Assembly: GCA_045634365.1 (NCBI GenBank)
Contig: JAZRAC010000007.1
Span: forward strand, 1-41,990
Direction of reading: 5' to 3'
DNA: 41,990 nucleotides
From: HGM04593 sp045634365
Lineage (GTDB): Bacteria; Bacteroidota; Bacteroidia; Bacteroidales; Bacteroidaceae
Shown: positions 33,569 through 41,540 of the stretch, piece after piece
Numbering within the stretch: position 1 is the first letter of the stretch
Layout of the letters: each line of letters starts with the position of its first letter
Notes under the pieces: model-generated
Seen by the model: the letters and a program-made list of their open reading frames with translations, nothing else
The model's database searches: none
What the model was told of the DNA's origin: nothing
Made by a program: the position numbers and the translations under genes

Positions 33569-34747
33569 ATGAACCATTTACGCATAAAATTGATAAAATC
33601 GGCAATAGCCATCGTGCTTATCGCCTCATTTTTCTCCTGCACAAAGGAGCCTGTTTTTACCATAAAGGGGAACATTGAAGAGGCTGGCGGAAAAATGCTC
33701 TACCTCTCGCACATAGGCATAGAAAAGAGCCGCAAAATAGATTCTGTAAAATTGGGAGAGAGCGGGAATTTCTCATTTGAGCAGCCGCGCCCCGAGTGCT
33801 ACGATTTTTACGCACTTCATTTGCAGGATGGAGGAAGGCGCATCACCCTTGCCGTAGACTCCACCGAGACAGTAGAAATTACCACAAATGCCCGGCATTT
33901 TGCCGATAGTTGCCGCATCAAGGGCTCACCCGAGAGCCTGCGCATAAAGGAGCTCATAGAGCTTGAACGCTCGCTGCAACAGCAGGTGAACAGCCTCATC
34001 GGCAGCGGCAATCCCGCAATTGGCGAAACAAGAGAGACAATATACAACCTCATCGGCGAGTTTAAAAAGAATATATTTACACAATATATTGCAACCGCGC
34101 CACACAAGGCCGCAGCATACTATGCGCTCTTCCTGCGCATAAACGGCGAGCCTATATTCCTGCCCACAAGCAACCGCTTCGACAGCCGTTGTTTCGCCGC
34201 AGTGGCAACACCGTTGCATCGGACGTACCCGCACGCGACGCGCGCGTTACATCTATATAATGTCGCCGTAAAAGGAATGGCAGCTACCCGACCGACCGCA
34301 CCGCGCGACACAATAGACATTGCAAGCGAGGAGGTGGAAAAGATTGGGCTTTTCAACATAGAGTTACCGAATATAGATGGCGACACAATAAGCCTGCGTT
34401 CACTCAAAGGGAAGGTTGTATTGCTCGACTTTACCGTTTACAGCATCGCAGGAATAAGCAGTCGCAATGTAGGGCTGCGCGACATATACAGCAAGTATCA
34501 CGACAAAGGATTCGAAGTTTATCAAGTGTCGTTCGACGGCAACGAGAGTTTTTGGAGCAATTCGGCCGAAAATCTCCCTTGGATTTGTGTGCGCGACGCA
34601 GACGGACAGGCCTCCAACAACCTTCTGCTCTACAACATCGGCAAGTTACCCACCTACTATCTTATAAACAAGAGGAACGAGATTGTTTACCGCGACAATC
34701 AGGTGGTAGATTTAGAAAAAGCCATCCAAGATTTGTTAAATGAGTAA
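33569..34747 (+). CDS. TlpA/thioredoxin-like lipoprotein (DUF4369 + AhpC/TSA fold) without the catalytic CxxC
   Basis: The 392-residue protein has a lipoprotein signal (FFSC, Cys24) and a DUF4369-like N-terminal domain (about 30-130: FTIKGNIEEAGGKMLYLSH...DSVKLGESGNFSFEQ). A helical linker and a C-terminal thioredoxin-fold domain (about 260-392) follow. The latter shows LPNIDGDTISLRSLKGKVVLLDF and the cis-proline segment LPTYYLI. Where redox-active relatives read FWASWCxxC, this protein reads FTVYSIAGI, so Ile293 and Ile296 occupy the two cysteine positions and it cannot act as a thiol-disulfide oxidoreductase by the usual route. A binding or scaffold role in the envelope is possible. The fold call is firm; the function is open. 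Confidence 0.85.
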   Translation: MNHLRIKLIKSAIAIVLIASFFSCTKEPVFTIKGNIEEAGGKMLYLSHIGIEKSRKIDSVKLGESGNFSFEQPRPECYDFYALHLQDGGRRITLAVDSTETVEITTNARHFADSCRIKGSPESLRIKELIELERSLQQQVNSLIGSGNPAIGETRETIYNLIGEFKKNIFTQYIATAPHKAAAYYALFLRINGEPIFLPTSNRFDSRCFAAVATPLHRTYPHATRALHLYNVAVKGMAATRPTAPRDTIDIASEEVEKIGLFNIELPNIDGDTISLRSLKGKVVLLDFTVYSIAGISSRNVGLRDIYSKYHDKGFEVYQVSFDGNESFWSNSAENLPWICVRDADGQASNNLLLYNIGKLPTYYLINKRNEIVYRDNQVVDLEKAIQDLLNE

Positions 34748-34802
34748 CATTCCCAAAAAGATGTTAAGCAACTTACATAAAATTAAAATTTTCCGTTTTT
34801 AA

Positions 34803-34890
34803 TTTGCTTTTAAGTTTTTAAGAGCTATCTTTGCAAAGAATTGAAGCACAAATTGGGTTCCAGCACTCGTGTTGGAATCCTTTATTTTAC
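34803..34890 (+). promoter_or_regulatory. greA promoter and terminator-like leader hairpin
   Basis: TTTG at 34803-34806, a 19-base gap, then TATCTTTG at 34826-34833. About 15-20 bases after the expected start of transcription lies a hairpin GGTTCCAGCAC-TC-GTGTTGGAATCC (34856-34880), followed by a T-rich stretch TTTATTTTAC. The ATG follows at 34925, so the mRNA has an ~85-base leader whose hairpin could end transcription early. Confidence 0.55.
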
Positions 34891-34924
34891 TATTTTATAA
34901 AAAACTTAAAAAAGAGATACTATT

Positions 34925-35386
34925 ATGAGTTTTATGTCCGAAGAGGGCTACAATAAACTGTTAGCCGATTTACAAGAATTGGAGGGTAAGCGTCCCGAAA
35001 TTGTGCGCCAGATTGCGGAAGCTCGCGACAAAGGCGACCTATCGGAGAATGCAGAATATGATGCTGCGAAAGAGGCACAGGGTATGTTGGAAATGAAGAT
35101 AAGCGAGCTTAAACGCCTTATAGCCGAAGCACGCATCATAGATAAATCCAAGCTGAACGCCGACAGCGTACAGGTTCTCACCAAGGTGGGCCTGAAAAAC
35201 ACCAAGACCGGAGCGACAATGCAATACACCATCGTTCCCGAGAGCGAAGCGAACTTGCGCGAGGGTAAAATCTCAATTAAAACCCCTATCGCACAGGGAC
35301 TTTTGGGCAAAAAGGTGGGCGACACTGCCGAAATTACCGTTCCCCAAGGAAAATTGTCTTTCGAAATAACCAGTATCGACTGCTAA
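34925..35386 (+). CDS. greA: Transcription elongation factor GreA
   Basis: GreA enters the secondary channel of RNA polymerase and triggers cleavage of backtracked RNA. The 153-residue protein has the N-terminal coiled coil with the conserved acidic tip ARDKGDLSENAEYDAAKEAQ (Asp and Glu at the tip). It has a C-terminal FKBP-like domain containing YTIVPESEANLREGKISIKTPIAQGLLGKKVGD. The length is normal. It is followed by the HIT gene after 15 bases, so the two are likely cotranscribed. Confidence 0.96.
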   Translation: MSFMSEEGYNKLLADLQELEGKRPEIVRQIAEARDKGDLSENAEYDAAKEAQGMLEMKISELKRLIAEARIIDKSKLNADSVQVLTKVGLKNTKTGATMQYTIVPESEANLREGKISIKTPIAQGLLGKKVGDTAEITVPQGKLSFEITSIDC

Positions 35387-35401
35387 AAAACAGAGAGCAA
35401 T

Positions 35402-35797
35402 ATGGCAACAATATTCAGCAAGATAGTCGCCGGCGAAATTCCCAGCTACAAAGTAGCCGTGAATGAGCAATTCTATGCCTTTCTCGACATTAACCCCCTT
35501 GCCAAAGGGCACACTCTTGTGATACCCAAGCGCGAGGTCGACTACTTCTTCGACCTTACCGACGAGGAGATTGCAGCAATGCAGGTATTTGCCAAGCGAG
35601 TGGCAACAGCCATAAAAAAAGCGTTCCCCTGCATAAAAGTGGGGCAGGCGGTATTAGGATTAGAAGTTCCTCACGCCCACATTCACTTGGTACCGATGCA
35701 GAGCGAAAAGGATATGCTCTTCACCAACCCCAAGCTGACGCTAACCCCCGAAGAGTTTGCCGAGATTGCAAAAAACATAGAAAAAGAGACCGACTAA
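35402..35797 (+). CDS. HIT family nucleotide hydrolase (HinT-like)
   Basis: The 131-residue product has the histidine triad HAHIHLVPM at residues 91-99 and an N-terminal CIFCKI-like segment read here as TIFSKIVAGEIPSYKV, i.e. without the zinc-binding cysteines. HinT-type proteins hydrolyse adenosine phosphoramidates. The last codons and the stop of the gene (GAG ACC GAC TAA) lie inside the left arm of repeat copy B, so the C-terminus may have been set by the repeat. Confidence 0.93.
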   Translation: MATIFSKIVAGEIPSYKVAVNEQFYAFLDINPLAKGHTLVIPKREVDYFFDLTDEEIAAMQVFAKRVATAIKKAFPCIKVGQAVLGLEVPHAHIHLVPMQSEKDMLFTNPKLTLTPEEFAEIAKNIEKETD

Positions 35798-35953
35798 AAA
35801 GTATTTTTTAGTCGGTCTCTTTTGTGTAGGAGATGAATAAAAAGATGTAGTTCAAGGCTTGCGTAGCCCGAAAAACCGGAGTTTACTAAGCGTAAATGAG
35901 GATTTTGAAGGCAAGCATAACGCAGAAATTACACTTTTTAGTCATCTTCTTTT
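35782..35953. repeat. Dispersed ~171-bp repeat, copy B, with terminal inverted repeats and terminator hairpin
   Basis: Direct copy of 27367-27537. The inverted ends are GACTAAAAAGTAT at 35792-35804 and ACACTTTTTAGTC at 35931-35943. The left end is a perfect hairpin GAGACCGACTAAAAA / TTTTTAGTCGGTCTC followed by TTTTG, which serves as terminator for greA-HIT. The HIT stop codon is inside the left arm. Confidence 0.85.
35786..35825 (+). terminator. Terminator of the greA-HIT unit
   Basis: Perfect 15-base stem with a four-base loop, followed by TTTTGTG; it forms the left end of repeat copy B. Compared with copy A, the stem is changed on both arms so that pairing is kept. Confidence 0.88.
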
Positions 35954-36137
35954 CCGTTGGCAAATATAAGAAGTTGTTTGAAATTATAAAAATTTCTCAA
36001 AAAGAGATATCTATCCAAGCTGAAACTGCAACAGAATTTGCATCATACTGCCTCTGCCATCGACCAATTAACATAATTTAGCAAAACCAATTGCAACATT
36101 AAGCAAAAAAAAGGAGGCTCGCAGAATGTTTTTTCAC
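35954..36137. other. AT-rich intergenic stretch without recognisable content
   Basis: Between repeat copy B and the pyrC promoter there is ~180 bases of AT-rich sequence. I see no gene, RNA, repeat or hairpin of note. Confidence 0.6.
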
Positions 36138-36145
36138 TATCTTCG
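36138..36145 (+). promoter_or_regulatory. -7 box for pyrC
   Basis: TATCTTCG, 22 bases before the ATG at 36168. No clear -33 element. Confidence 0.5.
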
Positions 36146-36167
36146 CACAAGAATGTAAAGAAAGACT

Positions 36168-37505
36168 ATGAAAGTACTCATAAAAAACCCCATAATAGTA
36201 AACGACGGAGAGGTGTTCCGCGGCTCGGTAATAATAAACAGAGGGAAAATAACCCATATTCTGCGCAACGAGAAAAAGACAAGAGGGCAATACGACCAGA
36301 TAATAGAGGCCGACGGGCTCTACCTCATTCCGGGAGTAATAGACAACCACGTACATTTTCGCGAGCCCGGGCTCACAGAAAAAGCCACCATACACAGCGA
36401 GAGCCGTGCAGCGGCTGCGGGCGGCGTAACATCGTTTATGGATATGCCCAACACAAAGCCGCAAACAACAACCGTGGAGGCACTGAAAGAAAAATTTGCC
36501 ATTGCCGCCGAGGAGAGCCTCATAAACTACTCCTTCTATTTTGGAGCCACAAACGACAACTGCCGCCGTTTGAGCAAGCTGAACCCGCGCCGTGTCTGTG
36601 GCATTAAACTATTTATGGGGGCGAGCACAGGCAATATGCTTGTGGACGATGAGAAGAAGCTCGAAAATATTTTCAGCACCGTGAATATCCCTTTGGCCGT
36701 GCACTGCGAGGATGGCGACACAATTGCACGCAACATAAAAAAAGTGGTTGCCGAGGCGGGTGAGAACCCCGACGTAACCTACCACCCTGTAATAAGGAAC
36801 AGCAACGCCTGCTACAATAGCACCAAACGCGCCGTGGAGCTTGCACGCAAATATGGCACAAGGCTGCACATTATGCACATAAGCACCAAGAAGGAGCTTG
36901 CGCTATTGAGCCACGCTACAATAGGCTACAAGAAGATAACATCGGAGGTTACTCCGGCGCACCTCACTTTTTGCAGCGACGACTACAAGCATTTAGGCAC
37001 AAGAATAAAATGCAACCCCGCCATAAAGAGCCAGGAGGACCGCGACGCTCTTCGCAAAGCCCTGTCGAAAGGGCTCATCGACCTTGTGGGTACCGACCAC
37101 GCGCCCCATCTGCTAAAAGACAAGGAAGGAGGAGCGCTCACCGCCGCATCGGGAATGCCAAGCATACAATTCTCGCTCCTCGCAATGCTTGAACTTGTGG
37201 ACAGCGGCACACTATCGATAGAGACAATGGTGGAGAAGATGTGCCACGCTCCTGCAAGAATTTTTGAGATAAACAAACGAGGATATATTAAACGAGGATA
37301 TTTTGCCGATTTTGTATTGTTGCGCCCCAATGCTCCCCACACAATAGAGCAAAAGGATATAATAAGCAAATGCGGATGGAGCCCATTCGAGGGCCGCACC
37401 TTCAATTGGGCGGTGGCGCAAACGTGGGTAAACGGCGAGTGTGCCTACAACGAGGGAACCATCAACGAGAGAGTAAAAGGAAAAATGCTCACATTCAACC
37501 GATGA
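36168..37505 (+). CDS. pyrC: Dihydroorotase
   Basis: The enzyme closes carbamoyl-aspartate to dihydroorotate in pyrimidine synthesis. The 445-residue amidohydrolase has the metal motif DNHVHFREPG (60-68), GGVTSFMDMPNT, GIKLFMGAS (146-154), AVHCEDGD, HIMHISTKKEL and VGTDHAPHL, in the order found in class I dihydroorotases. An allantoinase/hydantoinase relative is less likely, because PGLTEKATIHSESRAAAAGGVTSF and GTDHAPH fit dihydroorotase best. It is coupled to the next gene by an ATGA overlap. Confidence 0.92.
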   Translation: MKVLIKNPIIVNDGEVFRGSVIINRGKITHILRNEKKTRGQYDQIIEADGLYLIPGVIDNHVHFREPGLTEKATIHSESRAAAAGGVTSFMDMPNTKPQTTTVEALKEKFAIAAEESLINYSFYFGATNDNCRRLSKLNPRRVCGIKLFMGASTGNMLVDDEKKLENIFSTVNIPLAVHCEDGDTIARNIKKVVAEAGENPDVTYHPVIRNSNACYNSTKRAVELARKYGTRLHIMHISTKKELALLSHATIGYKKITSEVTPAHLTFCSDDYKHLGTRIKCNPAIKSQEDRDALRKALSKGLIDLVGTDHAPHLLKDKEGGALTAASGMPSIQFSLLAMLELVDSGTLSIETMVEKMCHAPARIFEINKRGYIKRGYFADFVLLRPNAPHTIEQKDIISKCGWSPFEGRTFNWAVAQTWVNGECAYNEGTINERVKGKMLTFNR

Positions 37506-38317
37506 AAAAACATACATTCGGCTACACGGCGAAGCAGCTAATCCCCTACATCGATTGGAGCTACTTTTTCCACGCGTGGGGCATAGATGCGTATGCCACC
37601 GGTTCCGAAAAAGCGCAGGAGGTGAAGCGCGACGCAGAAGCACTGTTGCACAATATCGGTGAGCGAGTGGTTGCAGAAGCCATCTTCGGGCTGTGCGACG
37701 CAAAGGCCGACGGCGACGACATTATAGTGGAGGGAACCACAATCCCTTTCCTGCGACAGCAGCACTCCCTCCCCGACAGGCCCAACCTCTGTTTAAGCGA
37801 TTTTTTATCGCCGTATGGCGATAAAATGGGGCTGTTTGCAACCACGGCTGAAATAAACGCCACAATAGGGGAAGAGCAGGATGCATACACCCGATTGCTC
37901 GCACAAACAACAGCGTCGCGCCTTGCCGAGGCGGCCGCCACACTCCTGCACAAGGAGGTACGCTGCCAAAAGGAGCTGTGGGGCTACTCTCCCGACGAGC
38001 AGCTGTCACCCTCCGAGCTTAACGCCGAAAAGTACCAAGGCATACGACCGGCAGTGGGTTACCCCTCCCTCCCCGACCAATCAATAATATTCATCATCGA
38101 CAACCTGCTGAATTTACAGGAGATTGGAATAGCCCTCACCCCCAACGGAGCAATGCAACCAAGCGCATCGGTGTGCGGGCTTATGATAAAGCACCCCGCC
38201 GCCAGATATTTTGCAATAGGAAAAATCGGCAACGAGCAATTGTGCGACTACGCCAAAAGAAGAGGATTATCGAGTGAAGATTTACACAAATTCTTATACA
38301 AAAACCTACTAAAATAG
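37502..38317 (+). CDS. Stand-alone methionine synthase (MetH) activation-domain protein
   Basis: A 271-residue protein matching only the C-terminal reactivation domain of cobalamin-dependent methionine synthase. It contains the S-adenosylmethionine-binding segment RPAVGYPSLPDQ (182-193), then LTPNGAMQPSASVCGLMI and HPAARYFAIGKI. In full-length MetH this domain supplies AdoMet to re-methylate oxidised cob(II)alamin. A separate version implies that it acts in trans on a MetH lacking the domain, or on another corrinoid protein. The ATG at 37502 overlaps the pyrC stop (ATGA); upstream in-frame codons lie inside pyrC and are rejected. No metH is in the window. Confidence 0.88.
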   Translation: MKKHTFGYTAKQLIPYIDWSYFFHAWGIDAYATGSEKAQEVKRDAEALLHNIGERVVAEAIFGLCDAKADGDDIIVEGTTIPFLRQQHSLPDRPNLCLSDFLSPYGDKMGLFATTAEINATIGEEQDAYTRLLAQTTASRLAEAAATLLHKEVRCQKELWGYSPDEQLSPSELNAEKYQGIRPAVGYPSLPDQSIIFIIDNLLNLQEIGIALTPNGAMQPSASVCGLMIKHPAARYFAIGKIGNEQLCDYAKRRGLSSEDLHKFLYKNLLK

Positions 38318-38359
38318 CTCTTTTGCACAAATAAATTTCCCGAGAATAAAAAATTGAAC

Positions 38360-38367
38360 TATATTCG
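38360..38367 (+). promoter_or_regulatory. -7 box for plsC-like gene
   Basis: TATATTCG, 22 bases before the ATG at 38390. Confidence 0.45.
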
Positions 38368-38389
38368 CATAGCAAAAAAAACATCGACT

Positions 38390-39124
38390 ATGAAATTAAG
38401 CAAAATTCTTCACCCCCTTTACGCGCTTTATCAGGTGTGCTTCGCTTGGTGGGCAGCGTTGCTTGTAATTGCCATTACCTGCATTCTCATAAGCCTGTGT
38501 GGCAGATATTTGAAAATAAAAAACGGCGACTATTACCCTGCGCTCATACTCTTCCGCGTAGTATGCTGGATATGCCTTATTCCGGTAAAAGTGGTCGACC
38601 GCGACAAATATGTAAAGAAGGACCAGAATTATATCTTCGTAGCCAACCACCAAGGTTTTTGGGACGTGCTTGTAATGTACGGCTATGTGAAGAAGAACTT
38701 TAAATGGATGATGAAGGAGTCGTTGCGCAAAGTGCCCTTGCTTGGCAAGGCCTGTGCCGACACCGACCATATATTCGTAGACCGCAAGACACCGCAGAAA
38801 GATATTCTGCGCAAAGCACTCAAAATTCTTAAAAGCGGAAAATCTATGTCCATCTTCCCCGAAGGCACACGTTGCCGCAACGGCAGAATGGGCCGCTTCA
38901 AGAAGGGAGCATTTGTCGTGGCAAATATGTCGCAACTGCCTGTGGTACCCATAGCCATACAAGGCTCCTACAAGATTATGCCTCCCGGCAGCATCTTCCT
39001 CCATTGGTCGCCCATCATTCTCACCTTCCACGAGCCCATAATAAGCAAGAGCCGCGACAGCGAGAATGTGGAATACCTTATGGAAACATCGCACGCTGTA
39101 ATTGCAAAGACACTCGGGCAATAA
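38390..39124 (+). CDS. plsC: 1-acyl-sn-glycerol-3-phosphate acyltransferase (PlsC family)
   Basis: A membrane-bound acyltransferase that adds the second fatty acid in phosphatidic acid synthesis, or a related lysolipid acyltransferase. The 244-residue protein has two N-terminal hydrophobic stretches (about 15-37 and 50-66), then the catalytic NHQGFWD (86-92, the H-x4-D motif) and the substrate motif IFPEGTR (155-161), followed by LPVVPIAIQGS. The ATG at 38390 is taken; a start at 38354 would fall ahead of the -7 box. It is a single gene with its own terminator hairpin. Confidence 0.9.
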   Translation: MKLSKILHPLYALYQVCFAWWAALLVIAITCILISLCGRYLKIKNGDYYPALILFRVVCWICLIPVKVVDRDKYVKKDQNYIFVANHQGFWDVLVMYGYVKKNFKWMMKESLRKVPLLGKACADTDHIFVDRKTPQKDILRKALKILKSGKSMSIFPEGTRCRNGRMGRFKKGAFVVANMSQLPVVPIAIQGSYKIMPPGSIFLHWSPIILTFHEPIISKSRDSENVEYLMETSHAVIAKTLGQ

Positions 39125-39152
39125 TCCACCCGCACACTTATATATATATATT

Positions 39153-39184
39153 AAATCACGAGCATTTACCGATGTTCGTGATTT
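39153..39184 (+). terminator. Terminator-like hairpin after plsC
   Basis: Stem AAATCACGA / TCGTGATTT with an interrupted inner stem (gcAT/ATgt), followed by ATATTTACG. It lies 28 bases after the stop. Confidence 0.65.
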
Positions 39185-39237
39185 ATATTTACGACACAAA
39201 ATCTACCCCAAAGAGGGGTTAATACCTTTTTTTAATG

Positions 39238-39245
39238 TATCTTCG
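39238..39245 (+). promoter_or_regulatory. -7 box for the S46 peptidase gene
   Basis: TATCTTCG, 68 bases before the ATG at 39314, leaving a leader of about 60 bases. A small CCCC/GGGG stem lies just upstream at 39206-39218. Confidence 0.5.
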
Positions 39246-39313
39246 CGGAGCGAAATGCTATATTGCTCCAACTATCAACCATTTGCAATAAATCCATTAA
39301 ACAATTTAGTAAT

Positions 39314-41458
39314 ATGAAAAAAATCTTTTTTACACTGCTTGTTACAGCAACCATTCTGCCGGCACAACTGCTTGCCGACGAGGGAATGTGGCTACTGCAA
39401 CTGATGCGCAGCCATAATCTGGAAAAACCTATGCGTGAGCTTGGATTGCAACTCACGGCCGACGACATTTATGCCCCCGGCACTCCATCGTTAAAAGACG
39501 CCATAGGAATCTTCGGCGGCGGATGCACAGGAGAGATTGTATCGCCCAACGGCCTTATACTCACCAACCACCACTGCGGTTACAGCTACATACAGCAACT
39601 GAGTGCCGTGGAGCACAACTATCTGCGCGATGGTTTTTGGAGCCAAAGTTACGAAGAGGAGCTCCCCTGCAAGGATATTAACTTCACCTTTGTGAGCGAG
39701 ATTAAGGATGTTACCGAGGATATTAACAACCGCATTGCCAATGGAGTGATTAGCGAGCAGGAATCTTTCGACGGCACCGTGCTTGCAGGCATTGCAGCCG
39801 AAATGTTCGAGGCCGACAGCATCGAGGGCAAGAAATTCCTCTCGCCGCAACTGCTCCCCTATTTCGAGGGTAACAAATACTTCCTCGTATATTACAAGAA
39901 GTACACCGACGTACGCCTTGTGGGCACTCCTCCCAATTCCATAGGAAAATTCGGCGGAGAGACCGACAACTGGATGTGGCCCCGCCACACAGGCGACTTT
40001 TCGGTATTCCGCGTGTATGGCGACTCGCTCGGCAACCCCGCTCCTTACAGCGAGAAGAACATTCCGTTGAGCACTCCCAAGCACCTTAATATTTCGCTTG
40101 CAGGCATTGAGTACAACGATTTTGCAATGATTATGGGCTTCCCCGGCAGCACATCGCGCTACCTCACAGGCGAGGAGGTCAAGCACCGTATGTACTCACA
40201 GAATGAGCCTCGCATAGCTATGCGCGACGCTTCGTTGAAGGTTATACGCGAGGAGATGGAGAAGGACGAAGCTGTGAATATACAGTATGCCAGCAAGATG
40301 GCACGCATAAGCAACTATTGGAAAAACTCGATAGGAATGAACAAGGCCATCGTAGACAACAAGGTGGTGGAAACAAAACTCGAAAAAGAGGATGCATTCA
40401 AGGCGTTTGCACAGAAAGTGGGCAACAAGGAGTACGAGAATGTTGTCGAGAAGATAAATAGTGCCATAAACAGCCGCAGCCGCAGCGAATACCTTATGAC
40501 ACTTGTGGTGGAGATAATAAGCAACGTGGAATTCATCTACCGCAATATGCACGCAAACAGCGACACAATGTTCAACAACATTGAGAATGCGAAGAAACAC
40601 GCCGAGGGAGTATACAGTTGGATACACAACCGCGACTACAACCACAATGTCGACCGCCGCGTTGCCAAAGAGATTCTCCCCCTCTACATTTCGCTCACAA
40701 CCGAGGAGGAACGCCCCGCCCTGTTGAACGAAATGAACAAGAAGTACAAAGGCAACATTGCAAAATATGTCGACGATGTATACAGCAACTCCATTATGTC
40801 GAATGAGAACAACCTGAACAAGTTTCTTAAAAAGCCCACACAAAAGGCTCTCGACAAGGACCTTGCGAGCAATCTGCGCAAAGCTATATGGGAAAAATAC
40901 CACGAACTTGCAGCCGAAAAAGAGCAGTTCGATTCTATTATGAACCCCTTGCACAAGACCTATTTGAAGGGCCTTATGGAGATGGCCGACGGTGCTCCTA
41001 TGGCTCCCGACGCGAACTTCACAATGCGCCTCACATACGGCAGTGTAAAGGCCTATCAGCCCAAAGACGGCGTTACCTACAACCACTACACTACTCTGAA
41101 CGGAGTAATGGAGAAGGAGGACAACACCAGCAGTGAGTTTACCGTGCCCGCACGCCTCAAAGAGCTCTACCTTGCAAAGGATTATGGCCGTTACGCATTG
41201 CCCAATGGTGATATGCCCGTTGCTTTCCTCACCACCAACGACATTACCGGCGGCAACAGTGGCAGCCCTGTGATGAACGCCCGTGGCGAGCTCATAGGCC
41301 TCGCATTCGACGGTAACTGGGAGTCGCTCAGCAGCGATATAAACTTTAACACCAAATTGCAGCGTTGCATAAATGTGGATATTCGTTACGTGCTCTTCAT
41401 CATCGAGAAGTTCGGCGGTTGCAAACGCATTGTCGACGAAATGACAATTGTGGAGTAA
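39314..41458 (+). CDS. S46 family dipeptidyl-peptidase, DPP7-like
   Basis: A secreted or periplasmic serine peptidase that removes dipeptides from oligopeptides, feeding amino-acid uptake in asaccharolytic or peptide-using Bacteroidota. The 714-residue protein has a signal peptide (MKKIFFTLLVTATILPAQLLA) and the S46 catalytic triad: TNHHCGY (84-90), Asp228 in RHTGDFSVFR and Ser649 in GGNSGSPV. The residue that sets the S1 pocket, Arg673 in DPP11 and Gly in DPP7, is Gly667 here (AFDGNWE), 18 residues after the serine as in characterised enzymes. That predicts a preference for hydrophobic P1 residues rather than Asp/Glu. An upstream start at 39263 would add 17 residues before the signal peptide and is rejected. 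Confidence 0.95.
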   Translation: MKKIFFTLLVTATILPAQLLADEGMWLLQLMRSHNLEKPMRELGLQLTADDIYAPGTPSLKDAIGIFGGGCTGEIVSPNGLILTNHHCGYSYIQQLSAVEHNYLRDGFWSQSYEEELPCKDINFTFVSEIKDVTEDINNRIANGVISEQESFDGTVLAGIAAEMFEADSIEGKKFLSPQLLPYFEGNKYFLVYYKKYTDVRLVGTPPNSIGKFGGETDNWMWPRHTGDFSVFRVYGDSLGNPAPYSEKNIPLSTPKHLNISLAGIEYNDFAMIMGFPGSTSRYLTGEEVKHRMYSQNEPRIAMRDASLKVIREEMEKDEAVNIQYASKMARISNYWKNSIGMNKAIVDNKVVETKLEKEDAFKAFAQKVGNKEYENVVEKINSAINSRSRSEYLMTLVVEIISNVEFIYRNMHANSDTMFNNIENAKKHAEGVYSWIHNRDYNHNVDRRVAKEILPLYISLTTEEERPALLNEMNKKYKGNIAKYVDDVYSNSIMSNENNLNKFLKKPTQKALDKDLASNLRKAIWEKYHELAAEKEQFDSIMNPLHKTYLKGLMEMADGAPMAPDANFTMRLTYGSVKAYQPKDGVTYNHYTTLNGVMEKEDNTSSEFTVPARLKELYLAKDYGRYALPNGDMPVAFLTTNDITGGNSGSPVMNARGELIGLAFDGNWESLSSDINFNTKLQRCINVDIRYVLFIIEKFGGCKRIVDEMTIVE

Positions 41459-41482
41459 TAGAAGATTTCTCACAAAAATATA

Positions 41483-41522
41483 AGAGAGGGTGACCCAAAA
41501 GTAAACGGGTTACCCTCTTTGC
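41483..41522 (+). terminator. Terminator after the S46 peptidase gene
   Basis: Stem AGAGGGTgACCC / GGGTtACCCTCT with a ten-base loop, followed by TTGCTTTT. Confidence 0.88.
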
Positions 41523-41540
41523 TTTTATAGGCAACAATTG

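Noticed and set aside
34747..34924. Known riboswitch in the greA leader
   Set aside because: The leader is short and AT-rich with one simple hairpin; no conserved aptamer core was recognised.
40196..41473. 425-codon minus-strand frame opposite the S46 peptidase
   Set aside because: The plus-strand frame has signal peptide, catalytic triad and pocket residues; the antisense frame is Val/Cys/His-rich without motifs.
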